Source: Burkholderia stagnalis
Lineage (GTDB): Bacteria; Pseudomonadota; Gammaproteobacteria; Burkholderiales; Burkholderiaceae
Direction of reading: 5' to 3'
DNA: 64,000 bases
NCBI RefSeq assembly: GCF_902830275.1
Contig: NZ_CADESW010000004.1
Coordinates: 124,001 to 188,000, forward strand
Part shown: in pieces, positions 1 through 8,163 of the stretch
How the letters are laid out: each line of letters begins with the position of its first letter
Numbering within the stretch: the stretch's first letter is position 1
Notes under the pieces: generated by a model
Seen by the model: only the letters and a program-made list of their open reading frames with translations
What the model was told of the DNA's origin: nothing
The model's database searches: none
Program-made: the position numbers and the translations under genes

Positions 1-514
1 AGCGGCCGGTCGGAAAGCCCGGCATGTTGTGCATCGCGAAGATCGCGTCGCACGGGAACTGCTCGAACAGGCCGTCGTCGAGCATCTTCTTCGCGCCGCC
101 GAGCCCTTCCTCGGCCGGCTGGAAAATCAGGTTCAGCGTGCCCGAGAAGCGCCGTTCGCGCGCGAGGTGCTTCGCGGCCGCGAGCAGCATCGCGGTGTGG
201 CCGTCGTGGCCGCACGCGTGCATCTTGCCGGGAATCGTGCTCTGGTACGGCAGGCCGGTGCTCTCGTGGATCGGCAGCGCGTCCATGTCGGCGCGCAGGC
301 CCAGGCGCTTCGCGCCGTCGCCCGCCTTCAGCTGCGCGACGACACCCGTGCCGCCGAGCCCGCGATGCACCGTGTAGCCCCACGCCTGCAGCAGTTCGGC
401 GACGAGGCCGCTCGTCGCGAATTCCTCGAAGCCCAGTTCCGGATGGGCGTGGATGCGGTGCCGGATCTCGATCATTTCGTCGGCGAGGCCTGCGGGGATC
501 ACGCTGTGGGTCAC
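1..514 (-). CDS. M20 family amidohydrolase (hippurate hydrolase type), 3' end cut off
   Basis: Metal-dependent amidohydrolase of peptidase family M20D, the group that splits N-acyl amino acids such as hippurate or indole-acetyl conjugates. The N-terminal 171 residues are visible and the gene runs off the left edge. Motifs seen are RHRIHAHPELGFEE near residue 18, MHACGHDGH near residue 104 (metal ligands) and FQPAEEG near residue 138 (catalytic Glu pair). The start is GTG at 514, chosen because GGAGA sits 7 nt upstream and because the protein begins where family members begin. It is probably a monocistronic gene reading away from the VapBC pair. The exact substrate cannot be told from this part. 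Confidence 0.88.
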   Translation of the reverse strand, partial: MTHSVIPAGLADEMIEIRHRIHAHPELGFEEFATSGLVAELLQAWGYTVHRGLGGTGVVAQLKAGDGAKRLGLRADMDALPIHESTGLPYQSTIPGKMHACGHDGHTAMLLAAAKHLARERRFSGTLNLIFQPAEEGLGGAKKMLDDGLFEQFPCDAIFAMHNMPGFPTGR

Positions 515-659
515 GGTGTCGTCTCCATTGGGGATGTGCGGCCAAGGATAGTCGCTCGAACGACAACCGGATAGTCGAGAATCGTCACGGCGGCAACCGA
601 TGGTTGCTGGACGTCCGGTTCCGACGGACGACGACAGCCGGGCCGCACGCCCACGCCGT

Positions 660-1076
660 TCAGATCGCCCAGTCTTCCAGCGCCAACCCGGCGACCCGGC
701 CGAACTCGCGCGTGTTGTTCGTCACCAGCACGGCGCCGGCGGCGATCGCATGGCCCGCGATCGACGAATCGTTGGCGCCGATCGGCGTGCCGCGCGCTGC
801 GAGATCGGCACGCACGGCGCTTGCCGCGTCGATCGCCGCCGTATCCCACGGCAGCACCCCGTCGAGCCGCGCGACGAACGCCGAGACGAGATCGGCGTGC
901 TTCGGCGACGCCTTCCTGCCGATCGAGCCGAAACGCATTTCCGCATACGTGACGGCCGACACGACGATCCGGTGCTGCGCGTCGACGCATGACTGCAACC
1001 GCGACAGGACGGCCGGCGGCCGCTCCCGCATGATGAACGAACAGATGTTCGTATCGAGCATGTAGAGCGTCGTCAC
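660..1076 (-). CDS. vapC: VapC-type PIN-domain ribonuclease toxin
   Basis: Toxin half of a type II toxin-antitoxin pair; VapC proteins are Mg-dependent RNases that usually cut tRNA or rRNA. The 138-residue protein has the PIN-fold acidic set: D8 in LYMLDTN, E46 in TYAEMRFG and D103 in GANDSSIAGHA, followed by TNNTREFGR. It starts at GTG 1076, whose GTGA overlaps the antitoxin stop codon by 4 nt, the usual translational coupling. An internal ATG at 1061 would delete the conserved beta strand before the first Asp, so I reject it. All catalytic positions appear intact, so it is probably active. The RNA target is unknown. Confidence 0.9.
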   Translation of the reverse strand: MTTLYMLDTNICSFIMRERPPAVLSRLQSCVDAQHRIVVSAVTYAEMRFGSIGRKASPKHADLVSAFVARLDGVLPWDTAAIDAASAVRADLAARGTPIGANDSSIAGHAIAAGAVLVTNNTREFGRVAGLALEDWAI

Positions 1077-1336
1077 CGGCCGGACTCCGTCGGCACGTCG
1101 CCGGGGCCGGACAGATCGACGCGGCCGGATTCGACGACGTCCGCGCGTTCGCCGAGGAAATCGGCATCCGCGAGCGGTTCGCTGAGGAACGACGCCCACG
1201 ACGGCCGCACGGGGCGCAGCAGCAGCGTGTCGCCCTCGCGGCGAATCTCGAGCTCGGTCACCCCTTCGAACTCCATGTCCTTGGGGATGCGGATCGCCTG
1301 GTTGCGGGCGTTCTTGAAAATGGAAACGGTGCGCAT
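1073..1336 (-). CDS. vapB: VapB-type AbrB-fold antitoxin
   Basis: An 87-residue antitoxin. Residues 1-45 form a swapped-hairpin AbrB/VapB DNA-binding domain (MRTVSIFKNARNQAIRIP, then a strand pattern ending LEIRREGDTLLLRP). The acidic tail should wrap the toxin. The start at 1336 is chosen because the domain begins exactly there, GGGGTGG lies just upstream, and the promoter maps about 30 nt further up. A longer frame to 1435 would run through the promoter. It overlaps vapC by 4 nt. Autorepression is likely through the repeats at 1372-1389. Confidence 0.88.
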   Translation of the reverse strand: MRTVSIFKNARNQAIRIPKDMEFEGVTELEIRREGDTLLLRPVRPSWASFLSEPLADADFLGERADVVESGRVDLSGPGDVPTESGR

Positions 1337-1365
1337 GATCCACCCCGGAGATAAACGATGCACCC

Positions 1366-1393
1366 ATTCTAGGCATATGCTGGCATATGTCAA
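1366..1393 (-). promoter_or_regulatory. vapBC promoter with repeated GGCATATG operator
   Basis: On the minus strand TTGACA (1393-1388), a 16-nt spacer and TAGAAT (1371-1366) form a near-consensus sigma70 promoter. Two direct copies of GGCATATG (1372-1379 and 1382-1389, plus strand), each holding the palindrome CATATG, fill the spacer and touch the -35. That placement fits an autorepressor site for the VapBC complex (inference). Confidence 0.75.
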
Positions 1394-1501
1394 TGTGTTC
1401 ATCCGGGGTGTCGCCGCGAGTCGTGCCTGTTCCATGCGATGCCTGTCATCGTTGCTTGCTCATGCCTCGCATTCTTCACGCCTGCCCGCCGCGTGTCGAT
1501 C

Positions 1502-1524
1502 AGCCGGACGGCCAACGTCCGGCT
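1502..1524 (-). terminator. Hairpin just downstream of orbL
   Basis: A perfect 9-bp stem AGCCGGACG/CGTCCGGCT with a 5-nt loop begins 17 nt after the orbL stop codon. There is no U-tract, so it could be a weak terminator or a 3' protecting hairpin at the end of the ornibactin transcript. Confidence 0.4.
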
Positions 1525-1540
1525 TCCGGGCCGCCGCCGT

Positions 1541-2563
1541 TCACGGCAGCCTGAACGTCTCGAAGAAGGTCTCCCGGTCGATCATCGTCAGCGCCGCGCG
1601 CTTGTGCGGGAAATCGAACTCCTTCACCGTATGGAACCCGAGCCGGTGCATGTACGCGATGTGCCGCACGTGATCGACGCGCGGCTCGCCCACCAGCCGC
1701 TGCGTACGCGGCTCGTCGACGAACATGTAATGCAGCACCCCGCTCCACCACGCATGCAGCTTGCCTGCGCTCTGGAAGCGCGAATCGCCGATCAGCAGGT
1801 GCAGGCCGCGGTCGTAGTCGTGCGCGTCGTAGAACGGCGCGAGGCGGTCCTCCTTCGCCCAGTAGAACTCGAAATAGCCGAACGGCGTATCGTCGAAATA
1901 GCCGATCATCGGGTGCATGTGCGGATCGGCGAGCCGCTCGGCCAGATACGCCGCATGCTCGTCCAGCGTGCCGCGCTGGTCCCAGAAGTGCGCGACGCGG
2001 TCGAGGTTCATCCAGCCGCTGAACAGCTCGGCATGCGCGTCGACGTCGACCGTGCGCAGGCTGAACGTCATGCCGACCTGCGGCATGTAGCGGACGTACA
2101 CCTCGCCGGGCACGCTCGGCGGGCGCACCGGATGGCGGCGCTCGTTCGTGACCGCATAGCGCAGCGGCATGCCGCCCGAGCCCGGCGCCTTCAGCCACGG
2201 CTGCGGATGCTGCCAGAACGTCGCGCGCGACACGCGCAGGTGCAGCCGGCCGTCCACGGGCCGCGCGTCGTCGATCACGCCTTCGCGCACCGCGCGCCCG
2301 ACATAGGCCGCGACGGCCGCCGCGTCGGTGCCCGCCAGCGGCACCGCGAGCGTCGCGTGCGCGCGCCGCGTCTCGGTGTTGAACAGCGCGACGAATTCGG
2401 CGAGCAGCGCGGCCGGCGGATCGTCGGGCCGCCACGCGTCGAGCACGCGATCGACGTCATGCGCCGCGCCGGCAGGCGCCGTGCCGGCAAAATCGATCGC
2501 CACCGCGGCCGCGTCCTCGGCCGCCTGCGCCGGATCGGCGAGGTTCGTCAGCGTGTCGTTCAT
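1541..2563 (-). CDS. orbL: OrbL, siderophore hydroxyornithine N-acyltransferase
   Basis: GNAT-type N-acyltransferase of the IucB/RhbD/MbtK siderophore family, 340 residues. It should transfer an acyl group to the N5-hydroxyl amine of ornithine for ornibactin. The C-terminal half has the family signatures MNLDRVAHFW, YFEFYWAKED, DRGLHLLIGD and VDEPRTQRLVGEPR. ATG 2563 is preferred over the GTG three bases upstream because GGGAG sits 7 nt before it. Its ATG overlaps the pvdF stop (TGATG). It is the last gene of the orbI-orbL transcription unit and a paralogue of OrbK in the same operon. Naming follows the B. cenocepacia ornibactin locus. Confidence 0.88.
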   Translation of the reverse strand: MNDTLTNLADPAQAAEDAAAVAIDFAGTAPAGAAHDVDRVLDAWRPDDPPAALLAEFVALFNTETRRAHATLAVPLAGTDAAAVAAYVGRAVREGVIDDARPVDGRLHLRVSRATFWQHPQPWLKAPGSGGMPLRYAVTNERRHPVRPPSVPGEVYVRYMPQVGMTFSLRTVDVDAHAELFSGWMNLDRVAHFWDQRGTLDEHAAYLAERLADPHMHPMIGYFDDTPFGYFEFYWAKEDRLAPFYDAHDYDRGLHLLIGDSRFQSAGKLHAWWSGVLHYMFVDEPRTQRLVGEPRVDHVRHIAYMHRLGFHTVKEFDFPHKRAALTMIDRETFFETFRLP

Positions 2564-3402
2564 CACAGCGCTCCCGCGTCGTGGCGATCCGCGAGGATTT
2601 CAAGCCCCCGCTCGAGCGCCGGAAACAGGCTGCGCTCGAAGTTGTTCCAGCGCAGCTCGAGAATCGTGTCGTCCGGTGCGATCGGCGTGTCGAGCACGTC
2701 GCAGATCACCTCGCCGGAATCGATGCCGTTGTCGACGTAGTGGAACGACGCGCCCGTCATCGTCACCGGCTCGATCGCCGACGTCGCGCCGCTCGCCCAG
2801 TCGACCCGCTCGCCGCGCCCGCCGTGCAGCGCATCGAGCGTCGCGTACGCGCCGCGCCGCTGGAACGGTGAATCGTCCGCGGTGATGCCCGGATGGATGT
2901 TCGCGATGCGCCGGTGAAAGCGCGCGCCGGGCCGCACCAGTTCGTCGAGGATCACGAGCAGCCCGTCGAGCACGACCACGTCGGCGTTCAGCTCGAGCAG
3001 GCGTTCGAGCAGCCGGCGCTCGAATGCCTGCTTGCCCGCCGCGCGCTCGCGCGCGTCGCGCGGCAGCCGGCGGTACGTCGACGGAATCGCGCAGAACAGC
3101 TCGTCGACCGGCCGCCCGTCGACCGTCAGGCCTTCCGGCAGCAGCCACGGCCGGCCCGGCGTGCGCGCGAAGCCGTAGTCGGCCACCTTCGCGCGGTCGG
3201 CGGGCGAGCCGTCGTCGTCGTCGAAGATCACGCCCGCGAGCGTGTAGCGCTCGCCGAGCGCCGAGTGGTTGAGCCGCTCGACGAGGAATTCGAGCGGCGC
3301 CTTCATGTAGCGCGTGCCGCCCTTGTACGCAACCGGCTGCCCGGCGCGATCGGCCGCGCCGTTGCGCAGCGACAGGATGTAGACGAGATTTTTCTTCGGC
3401 AT
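2563..3402 (-). CDS. pvdF: PvdF, N5-hydroxyornithine formyltransferase
   Basis: Uses N10-formyl-tetrahydrofolate to formylate N5-hydroxyornithine, giving the hydroxamate of ornibactin residue 4. The 279-residue protein has the formyltransferase core: ADVVVLDGLLVILDEL, then NIHPGITADDSPFQRRGAYATLDAL near residue 168 with the catalytic Asn-His, and HYVDNGIDSGEVICD with the later Asp. It starts MPKKNLVYILSLRNG at 3402; no strong ribosome-binding site is visible. It lies between orbA and orbL, 89 nt after orbA. Confidence 0.92.
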   Translation of the reverse strand: MPKKNLVYILSLRNGAADRAGQPVAYKGGTRYMKAPLEFLVERLNHSALGERYTLAGVIFDDDDGSPADRAKVADYGFARTPGRPWLLPEGLTVDGRPVDELFCAIPSTYRRLPRDARERAAGKQAFERRLLERLLELNADVVVLDGLLVILDELVRPGARFHRRIANIHPGITADDSPFQRRGAYATLDALHGGRGERVDWASGATSAIEPVTMTGASFHYVDNGIDSGEVICDVLDTPIAPDDTILELRWNNFERSLFPALERGLEILADRHDAGAL

Positions 3403-3491
3403 GGGATCGTGATGAGGAAAAGGACGGCGCCGCCGCGGCCCGCGCGCACCGGCCCGCGAAGGCCGGCACGCGCACGCCGCGGCGCGCGGCG

Positions 3492-5699
3492 TCACCAGTT
3501 GTATTTCGCGGTGGCGACCACGGTGCGTTCGTTGCCGAACAGGCAGACCGACGACGACTGGCAACCGCTGATGTAGTGGCGGTTGAACAGGTTCGTCGCG
3601 TTCACCGCGAAGCGCCAGTTGCGCGTGTCGTAGTGAATCGCCGCGTCGTACAGCGTGTAGCTCGCCACCGACAGCGAGTTGTCCTGCGCGCCGGCCGACG
3701 CGCTCTGGTAGCGCACGCCGCCGCCGAGGCCGAAGCCCGCGAGCGGCCCCGTGTGCCACGTCCAGTCGGCCCACAGCGACGCCATCTGGCGCGGCCGCGG
3801 GATGTCGACCGGCCACTTGTCCAGCGACGCGTCGTTCGCCTTCACGTTCTTCACGTCCTGATAGACGTACGACGCGATGATCGACAGGTTCGGCGTCACC
3901 TTGCCGGTCGCGCTCAGCTCGATGCCGCGCGAGCGCACCTCGCCGGTCTGCACCGACGTGGTGTTCTGCGGATCGAGGCTGGTCGGCGTCGGCGTGAGCA
4001 CGTTGGTCTGGTTGATCTGGTAGATCGCCGCGTTCAGCATCAGGTTCTTGCCCGGCGGCTGCCAGCGCAGGCCCAGTTCGACCTGCTTGCCGCGCGTCGG
4101 CAGCGGCAGCCCGCCGCCGAACATCTTCACGCCGATCAGCGGGTTGAACGACGTCGCGTAGCTGACGTACGGCGACAGCCCGTAGTCGCCCTGATACGTG
4201 AGGCCCACGCGCCCGGTGAACGCGGTGACGTCCGCCTTCGACTGCGTGCCGCCCGCGCGGTCGTCCTGGCGCATGTTCACCCAGTCCTCGCGGCCGCCGA
4301 GCGTCAACGTCCAGCGGTTCCAGCGGATCTGGTCCTGCGCGTAGACGCCGAACGTGTTCATCGTCGTATACGTGTCGGTGCGCCCTGTTGCGCTCGGATC
4401 CGCGAACACCGCGCTCGTCACGGGCGTGTAGACCGGGTTGTAGATGTTCAGCGTCGGCGCCGCCGCGATCCATTCGCTGTCGGTCGAGGTCTGCCGGTTG
4501 TACTGGAAGCCGAGCAGCAGCGTGTGCTCGAGCGGGCCCGTACCGAAGCGCGCCTGCACGTTGTTGTCGATGTCGAAGCGGCTGTAGTTCATCTGGAACA
4601 GCCCGGCCCAGCGCGAGATGTCGGTCGTGCTGCCGTCGACGAAGCCAGCGCCCCACACCGAGCCGTTGTCCAGCGACAGGCGCATGTAGCGCACGTTCTG
4701 GCGGAACGTCCACATCGAGTTCAGGTTGTGCTCGAACTGGTAGCCGAGCGACCACTGCTTCTTGCGGTAGTGGTTGAAGTTCGGGTCGCCCGAATACACG
4801 TCACGATCGAGCTGGCCGTTCGGGTTCGGCAGCACCGTGCCGCTCGCGGGCAGGAAGTTCGACGAGATGTCGCCCCAGTCCTGCAGGTAGGTGGCCGCCA
4901 CGGTGAGCGACGTGTCCGCGTTCGGCCGCCAGCGGAACGACGGCGCGAGCGCGACGCGCTGGTCGTTGTTCGGGCCCGTCACCGCGTTGCCGTCGCGCGC
5001 GACGCCGACGAAGCGGTACGCATACTTGCCGTCCGCGTCGAGCTTGTCGCCGACGTCGATCATGAACTGCTTGCGCGCGTAGTTGCCGAGCTCGACGCCC
5101 GCCTCGCGCACGCGCTCGCCGTTCGCGAGCTTGGTCTGCACGTCGACGATCGCGCCGGGGTCGCCCGCGCCGTACAGCACCGACGTCGGCCCGCGCAGCA
5201 CGGTGATGCTGTCGATCATGTATGGATCGACGCGCCAGCTCGCGAGGTTGATCGTGTTCGGCACCTGCAGCCCGTTCACGTACGCGGTCGGCGTGAAGCC
5301 GCGCAGCGCCGCATACCAGTCGGAGCGGTTGTCCGAGCCGTACGACGAGAAGCCCGGGATGTAGCGCAGTGCCTGGTTCACGTCGGTCGCGCCCGTCATT
5401 TCGATCTGTTGCGCGGTGACGACGTTGATCGTCTGCGGAATCTCGTTGATCGGGGTGTCCGTTTTCGTGCCGGTCGTGCTGCGCCGCGCGACCAGCCCGA
5501 CCGTGCCGTCTCCTTCCGACGCCGCGTTGACGCTGATCGCCGGCAGCGTGCCGGACGGCGCGCTACCCGCCGCCGCGGCGTCCGCCTTGGCCGTCGCGCC
5601 GGGCGCCGCCTGGGCCATGGCCTGGCCCGCCGCCACGTAGAACGCCACGCTTGCCGCGGCTGCGATCGCACGCCGACGCGTGCCTGTTGCCCACTCCAT
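3492..5699 (-). CDS. orbA: OrbA, ferric-ornibactin TonB-dependent outer membrane receptor
   Basis: A 735-residue outer membrane receptor of the FpvA/FhuA siderophore group. A signal peptide ends AGQAMAQA near residue 31. The plug begins around TDTPINEIPQTINVV (residues 95-110) and includes LRGPTSVLYGAGDPGAIV. The beta-barrel ends in the aromatic terminus VVATAKYNW. Start ATG 5699 is chosen because GGAG lies 9 nt upstream. The in-frame GTG at 5714 contains that same GGAG, so it is more likely the ribosome site than the start. The gene lies 45 nt downstream of pvdA and probably in its transcript. Its role is uptake of the ferric complex, energised by TonB. Confidence 0.95.
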   Translation of the reverse strand: MEWATGTRRRAIAAAASVAFYVAAGQAMAQAAPGATAKADAAAAGSAPSGTLPAISVNAASEGDGTVGLVARRSTTGTKTDTPINEIPQTINVVTAQQIEMTGATDVNQALRYIPGFSSYGSDNRSDWYAALRGFTPTAYVNGLQVPNTINLASWRVDPYMIDSITVLRGPTSVLYGAGDPGAIVDVQTKLANGERVREAGVELGNYARKQFMIDVGDKLDADGKYAYRFVGVARDGNAVTGPNNDQRVALAPSFRWRPNADTSLTVAATYLQDWGDISSNFLPASGTVLPNPNGQLDRDVYSGDPNFNHYRKKQWSLGYQFEHNLNSMWTFRQNVRYMRLSLDNGSVWGAGFVDGSTTDISRWAGLFQMNYSRFDIDNNVQARFGTGPLEHTLLLGFQYNRQTSTDSEWIAAAPTLNIYNPVYTPVTSAVFADPSATGRTDTYTTMNTFGVYAQDQIRWNRWTLTLGGREDWVNMRQDDRAGGTQSKADVTAFTGRVGLTYQGDYGLSPYVSYATSFNPLIGVKMFGGGLPLPTRGKQVELGLRWQPPGKNLMLNAAIYQINQTNVLTPTPTSLDPQNTTSVQTGEVRSRGIELSATGKVTPNLSIIASYVYQDVKNVKANDASLDKWPVDIPRPRQMASLWADWTWHTGPLAGFGLGGGVRYQSASAGAQDNSLSVASYTLYDAAIHYDTRNWRFAVNATNLFNRHYISGCQSSSVCLFGNERTVVATAKYNW

Positions 5700-5744
5700 C
5701 TTCTGTTGCTCCACTTGTTTGGCGGCCTCCCGGCCGCCCCTTTG

Positions 5745-7112
5745 TCAAAGAGCGACGGCCAGCCGGCCGGCGCTCACCCCGATGTCATGTCTGGTCTGTT
5801 GTGTGCGGGCGTCGCCGCCCGGCTGCGCGAGCGCGCTTTCGAGCGACGCGCAGATTTCGTCCGCCCGGCGCGCGAGCACCGACAGCAGCGTGTCGGACAG
5901 GCCGTGGCTGTCTTCGCACGCGCCCTGCAGGTAGATGTGCGGCGCGAAGTGCGCGGGCGTCGCGAGCTGGTAGTCGCGCGTCACGTCGCCGCGCGCGAGC
6001 GCGTCGCCGAGATGCGGCGCGAGCCCTTCGAGCAGCGCCGAATGGGTGTCGCGCCGGTAGCCGGTCGCGAGCACGAGGCCGTCGAAGCGCTCGGTGTGCG
6101 TGGCGCCGCTCATCCGGTCGCGCAGCGTCAGTTCGATCTGGCCGGTCGCGGTGCGCACGGCGGCCTCGATCGCGCGGTTCGCGAGCAGCGCGTGGCGCGG
6201 CGTGCCGTCGATGCGCTGCAGGTACAGCATTTCGTAGATCTGCTCGATCAGCGGCCGGTCGACCACCGCGTAGTTGGTGTCGCGATAGCGTTCGAGCAGC
6301 GCGCGGCGCGCGTCCTGCGGCTGCGCGTAGACGACGTCGGTGAACGCCGGGCTGAAGATCTCGTTGACGAACGGGCTGTCGTCGGCGGGCTTCAGCGCGC
6401 CCGCGCGCATCACGAGGCTCGCGTCGACGTGCGGGAAGCGCCGCGCGAGATCGATGAACACCTCGGCCGCGCTCTGCCCCGCGCCGATCACCGCGATGCG
6501 GCGGCGCTCGCCGCCCGCTTCGCCGGCCAGCCGGCCGACGTCCGCGAGATACGTCGACGAATGGATCACGCGGTCCTGGCCGAGCGCGGCGAACGCGCCG
6601 GGAATCGCCGGCGTGCCGCCCACGCCCACCGACAGCGTGCGCGTGACGCGCTGGCGCTCGCGGCCGGCCGCGTCGCGCGACAGCACGCGCAGCGCGTCGA
6701 TCTGCTCGCCGCTGCCGCGCACCGGCTCGATGCCGGTGACGGTTTCGCCGTAGTGCACGTCCTCGTCGAACGCGTCCGCGACCCAGCTCAGGTAGTCGTG
6801 GAACTCGACGCGGGTCGGATAGAAGTTCTTCAGGTTGATGAACTCGTTCAGCCGGCCGCGCTGGAACAGATAGTTGATGAACGTGTAGCGGCTGGTCGGG
6901 TCGCGCATCGTGACCAGGTCCTTCAGAAATGAAATCTGCATCCGGCAGTCGTCGAGCAGCATCCCGCGATGCCAGCCGAACGCCGGCTGCCGCTCGATGA
7001 AGCACTGCGCGAGCCCGCGCGTGCCGCTGCGCTCGGCGAGCCGCACGGCGAGCGCCAGGTTCGACGGCCCGAAGCCGACGCCGATCATGTCGAATACGTT
7101 TTCTCTCTGCAT
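5745..7112 (-). CDS. pvdA: PvdA, L-ornithine N5-monooxygenase
   Basis: FAD/NADPH flavin monooxygenase that makes N5-hydroxyornithine, the first committed step for the ornibactin hydroxamates. The 455-residue protein shows the FAD motif GVGFGPSNLALA (residues 11-22), the substrate-side block LLDDCRMQISFLKDLVTMRDP, the NADPH motif IGAGQSAAEV (about residue 215) and the ATGYRRD motif near residue 360. Start ATG 7112 has GGGAG 9 nt upstream. It follows orbK by 34 nt and sits in the orbI operon. Confidence 0.96.
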   Translation of the reverse strand: MQRENVFDMIGVGFGPSNLALAVRLAERSGTRGLAQCFIERQPAFGWHRGMLLDDCRMQISFLKDLVTMRDPTSRYTFINYLFQRGRLNEFINLKNFYPTRVEFHDYLSWVADAFDEDVHYGETVTGIEPVRGSGEQIDALRVLSRDAAGRERQRVTRTLSVGVGGTPAIPGAFAALGQDRVIHSSTYLADVGRLAGEAGGERRRIAVIGAGQSAAEVFIDLARRFPHVDASLVMRAGALKPADDSPFVNEIFSPAFTDVVYAQPQDARRALLERYRDTNYAVVDRPLIEQIYEMLYLQRIDGTPRHALLANRAIEAAVRTATGQIELTLRDRMSGATHTERFDGLVLATGYRRDTHSALLEGLAPHLGDALARGDVTRDYQLATPAHFAPHIYLQGACEDSHGLSDTLLSVLARRADEICASLESALAQPGGDARTQQTRHDIGVSAGRLAVAL

Positions 7113-7146
7113 GTCTCTCAGCTCCCTTGTCGGTGAAACCGGCGCG

Positions 7147-8163
7147 TCATACGTGACGGCCGGCGAAAAATGCCTCGCGCAGCGTGTGCATCCACAGCGG
7201 CTGCGCATCGGCCTGCGGCAGGCGGCGCTGCCGCGCGAAACCGTGGCGCGCGAGGTGGTCGGCGAGCCGCGCATGGCCGGCCGGCACGGCGCAGCCGACC
7301 GCTTCGGTGCGCGGATCGTCGAGGAACAGGTAATGGACGACCGACGGCAGCCAGCCGGCGACGCGCTGCGGCCCGCGCCAGCGCGGCGCGCCGACCAGCA
7401 TCCGCAGCCCGCGGTCGTGGTCGCGCGGCGCGACGTGCGGCGACAGCGCGTCCTCCTTCAGCCAGTACGCCTCGAAATACGCGAACGGCTCGCCGTCGAA
7501 GCAGCCGATCAGCGGCGTCACGTGCGGGTCCGCGCCGGGCATCGCGCCCACCGGCGCGCCGGGCCAGCCGGCCCGCACGCGCGGCTCGTCGAACCAGCGC
7601 GCGAGCCGCGCCGCGTCTTCGGTGGGCTGCCAGCCGCGCAGCGTGAAGCGCACGCCGAGCGCCGGCAGGTCGCGCGCATAGACGTCGCCGCGCGGCGCAG
7701 GCGGCCGGCGCGGATGGCGCAGGCTGCGGGTGAGCGTGTAGAGCGTCGCGCACGGCGGGCGGACATCGACGAGCCACAGGTCGGCCTGCTGCGCCCAGCC
7801 GTCGCGCAGGCACAGGCCGCCATCGGCCAGCACGCCGCTTGCACGCAGCGCGTCGAGCGCGGCCGCCGGCCACGCGGCCGTATCGAGCCGCACCGACGCG
7901 CGGCCGTCGCCGTCGGCGAACGCGACGGCCAGCGCGGCCAGCAGCGCGCGCCGCTGGTCGGCCGGCGCCGCGCGGTGGTTGTACGCGACGAGCCGCAGCG
8001 CGCCGTCGTCTGTCAGTTGCGCACGCAACAATTGCGCGCCGATGCCGTCGCCGTGCGCAACGCGAATCTCCGCGCCGTCGCGCGTCGCGAACAGGTCGCC
8101 CGCCAGCGCGAGGCGGAAGGTATCGATCGCGGTCAGCCCGTCCGGGCGCACTTCAGCCAGCAT
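7147..8163 (-). CDS. orbK: OrbK, siderophore hydroxyornithine N-acyltransferase
   Basis: A 338-residue GNAT-type acyltransferase, paralogous to OrbL. The C-terminal half keeps the IucB-like blocks FAYFEAYWLKEDALSP, RDHDRGLRMLVG and LFLDDPRTEAVG. The N-terminal half is diverged. It is expected to add the 3-hydroxy-acyl chain to N5-hydroxyornithine 1 or a related acyl group. Its ATG at 8163 lies inside the last 11 nt of orbJ, so translation is coupled. Which of OrbK and OrbL does the acylation cannot be decided from sequence alone. Confidence 0.86.
   Translation of the reverse strand: MLAEVRPDGLTAIDTFRLALAGDLFATRDGAEIRVAHGDGIGAQLLRAQLTDDGALRLVAYNHRAAPADQRRALLAALAVAFADGDGRASVRLDTAAWPAAALDALRASGVLADGGLCLRDGWAQQADLWLVDVRPPCATLYTLTRSLRHPRRPPAPRGDVYARDLPALGVRFTLRGWQPTEDAARLARWFDEPRVRAGWPGAPVGAMPGADPHVTPLIGCFDGEPFAYFEAYWLKEDALSPHVAPRDHDRGLRMLVGAPRWRGPQRVAGWLPSVVHYLFLDDPRTEAVGCAVPAGHARLADHLARHGFARQRRLPQADAQPLWMHTLREAFFAGRHV

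Noticed and set aside
545-576. Repeated GGATAGTCG upstream of the amidohydrolase gene
   Set aside because: Two copies of a 9-mer 23 nt apart could be an activator site, but no promoter elements fit around them and one chance repeat is plausible.
3576-6932. Long plus-strand open frame across orbA and pvdA
   Set aside because: It runs antisense to two recognised genes, spans the gap between them and has a low-complexity Arg/Val/Ala composition. Shadow of GC codon bias.
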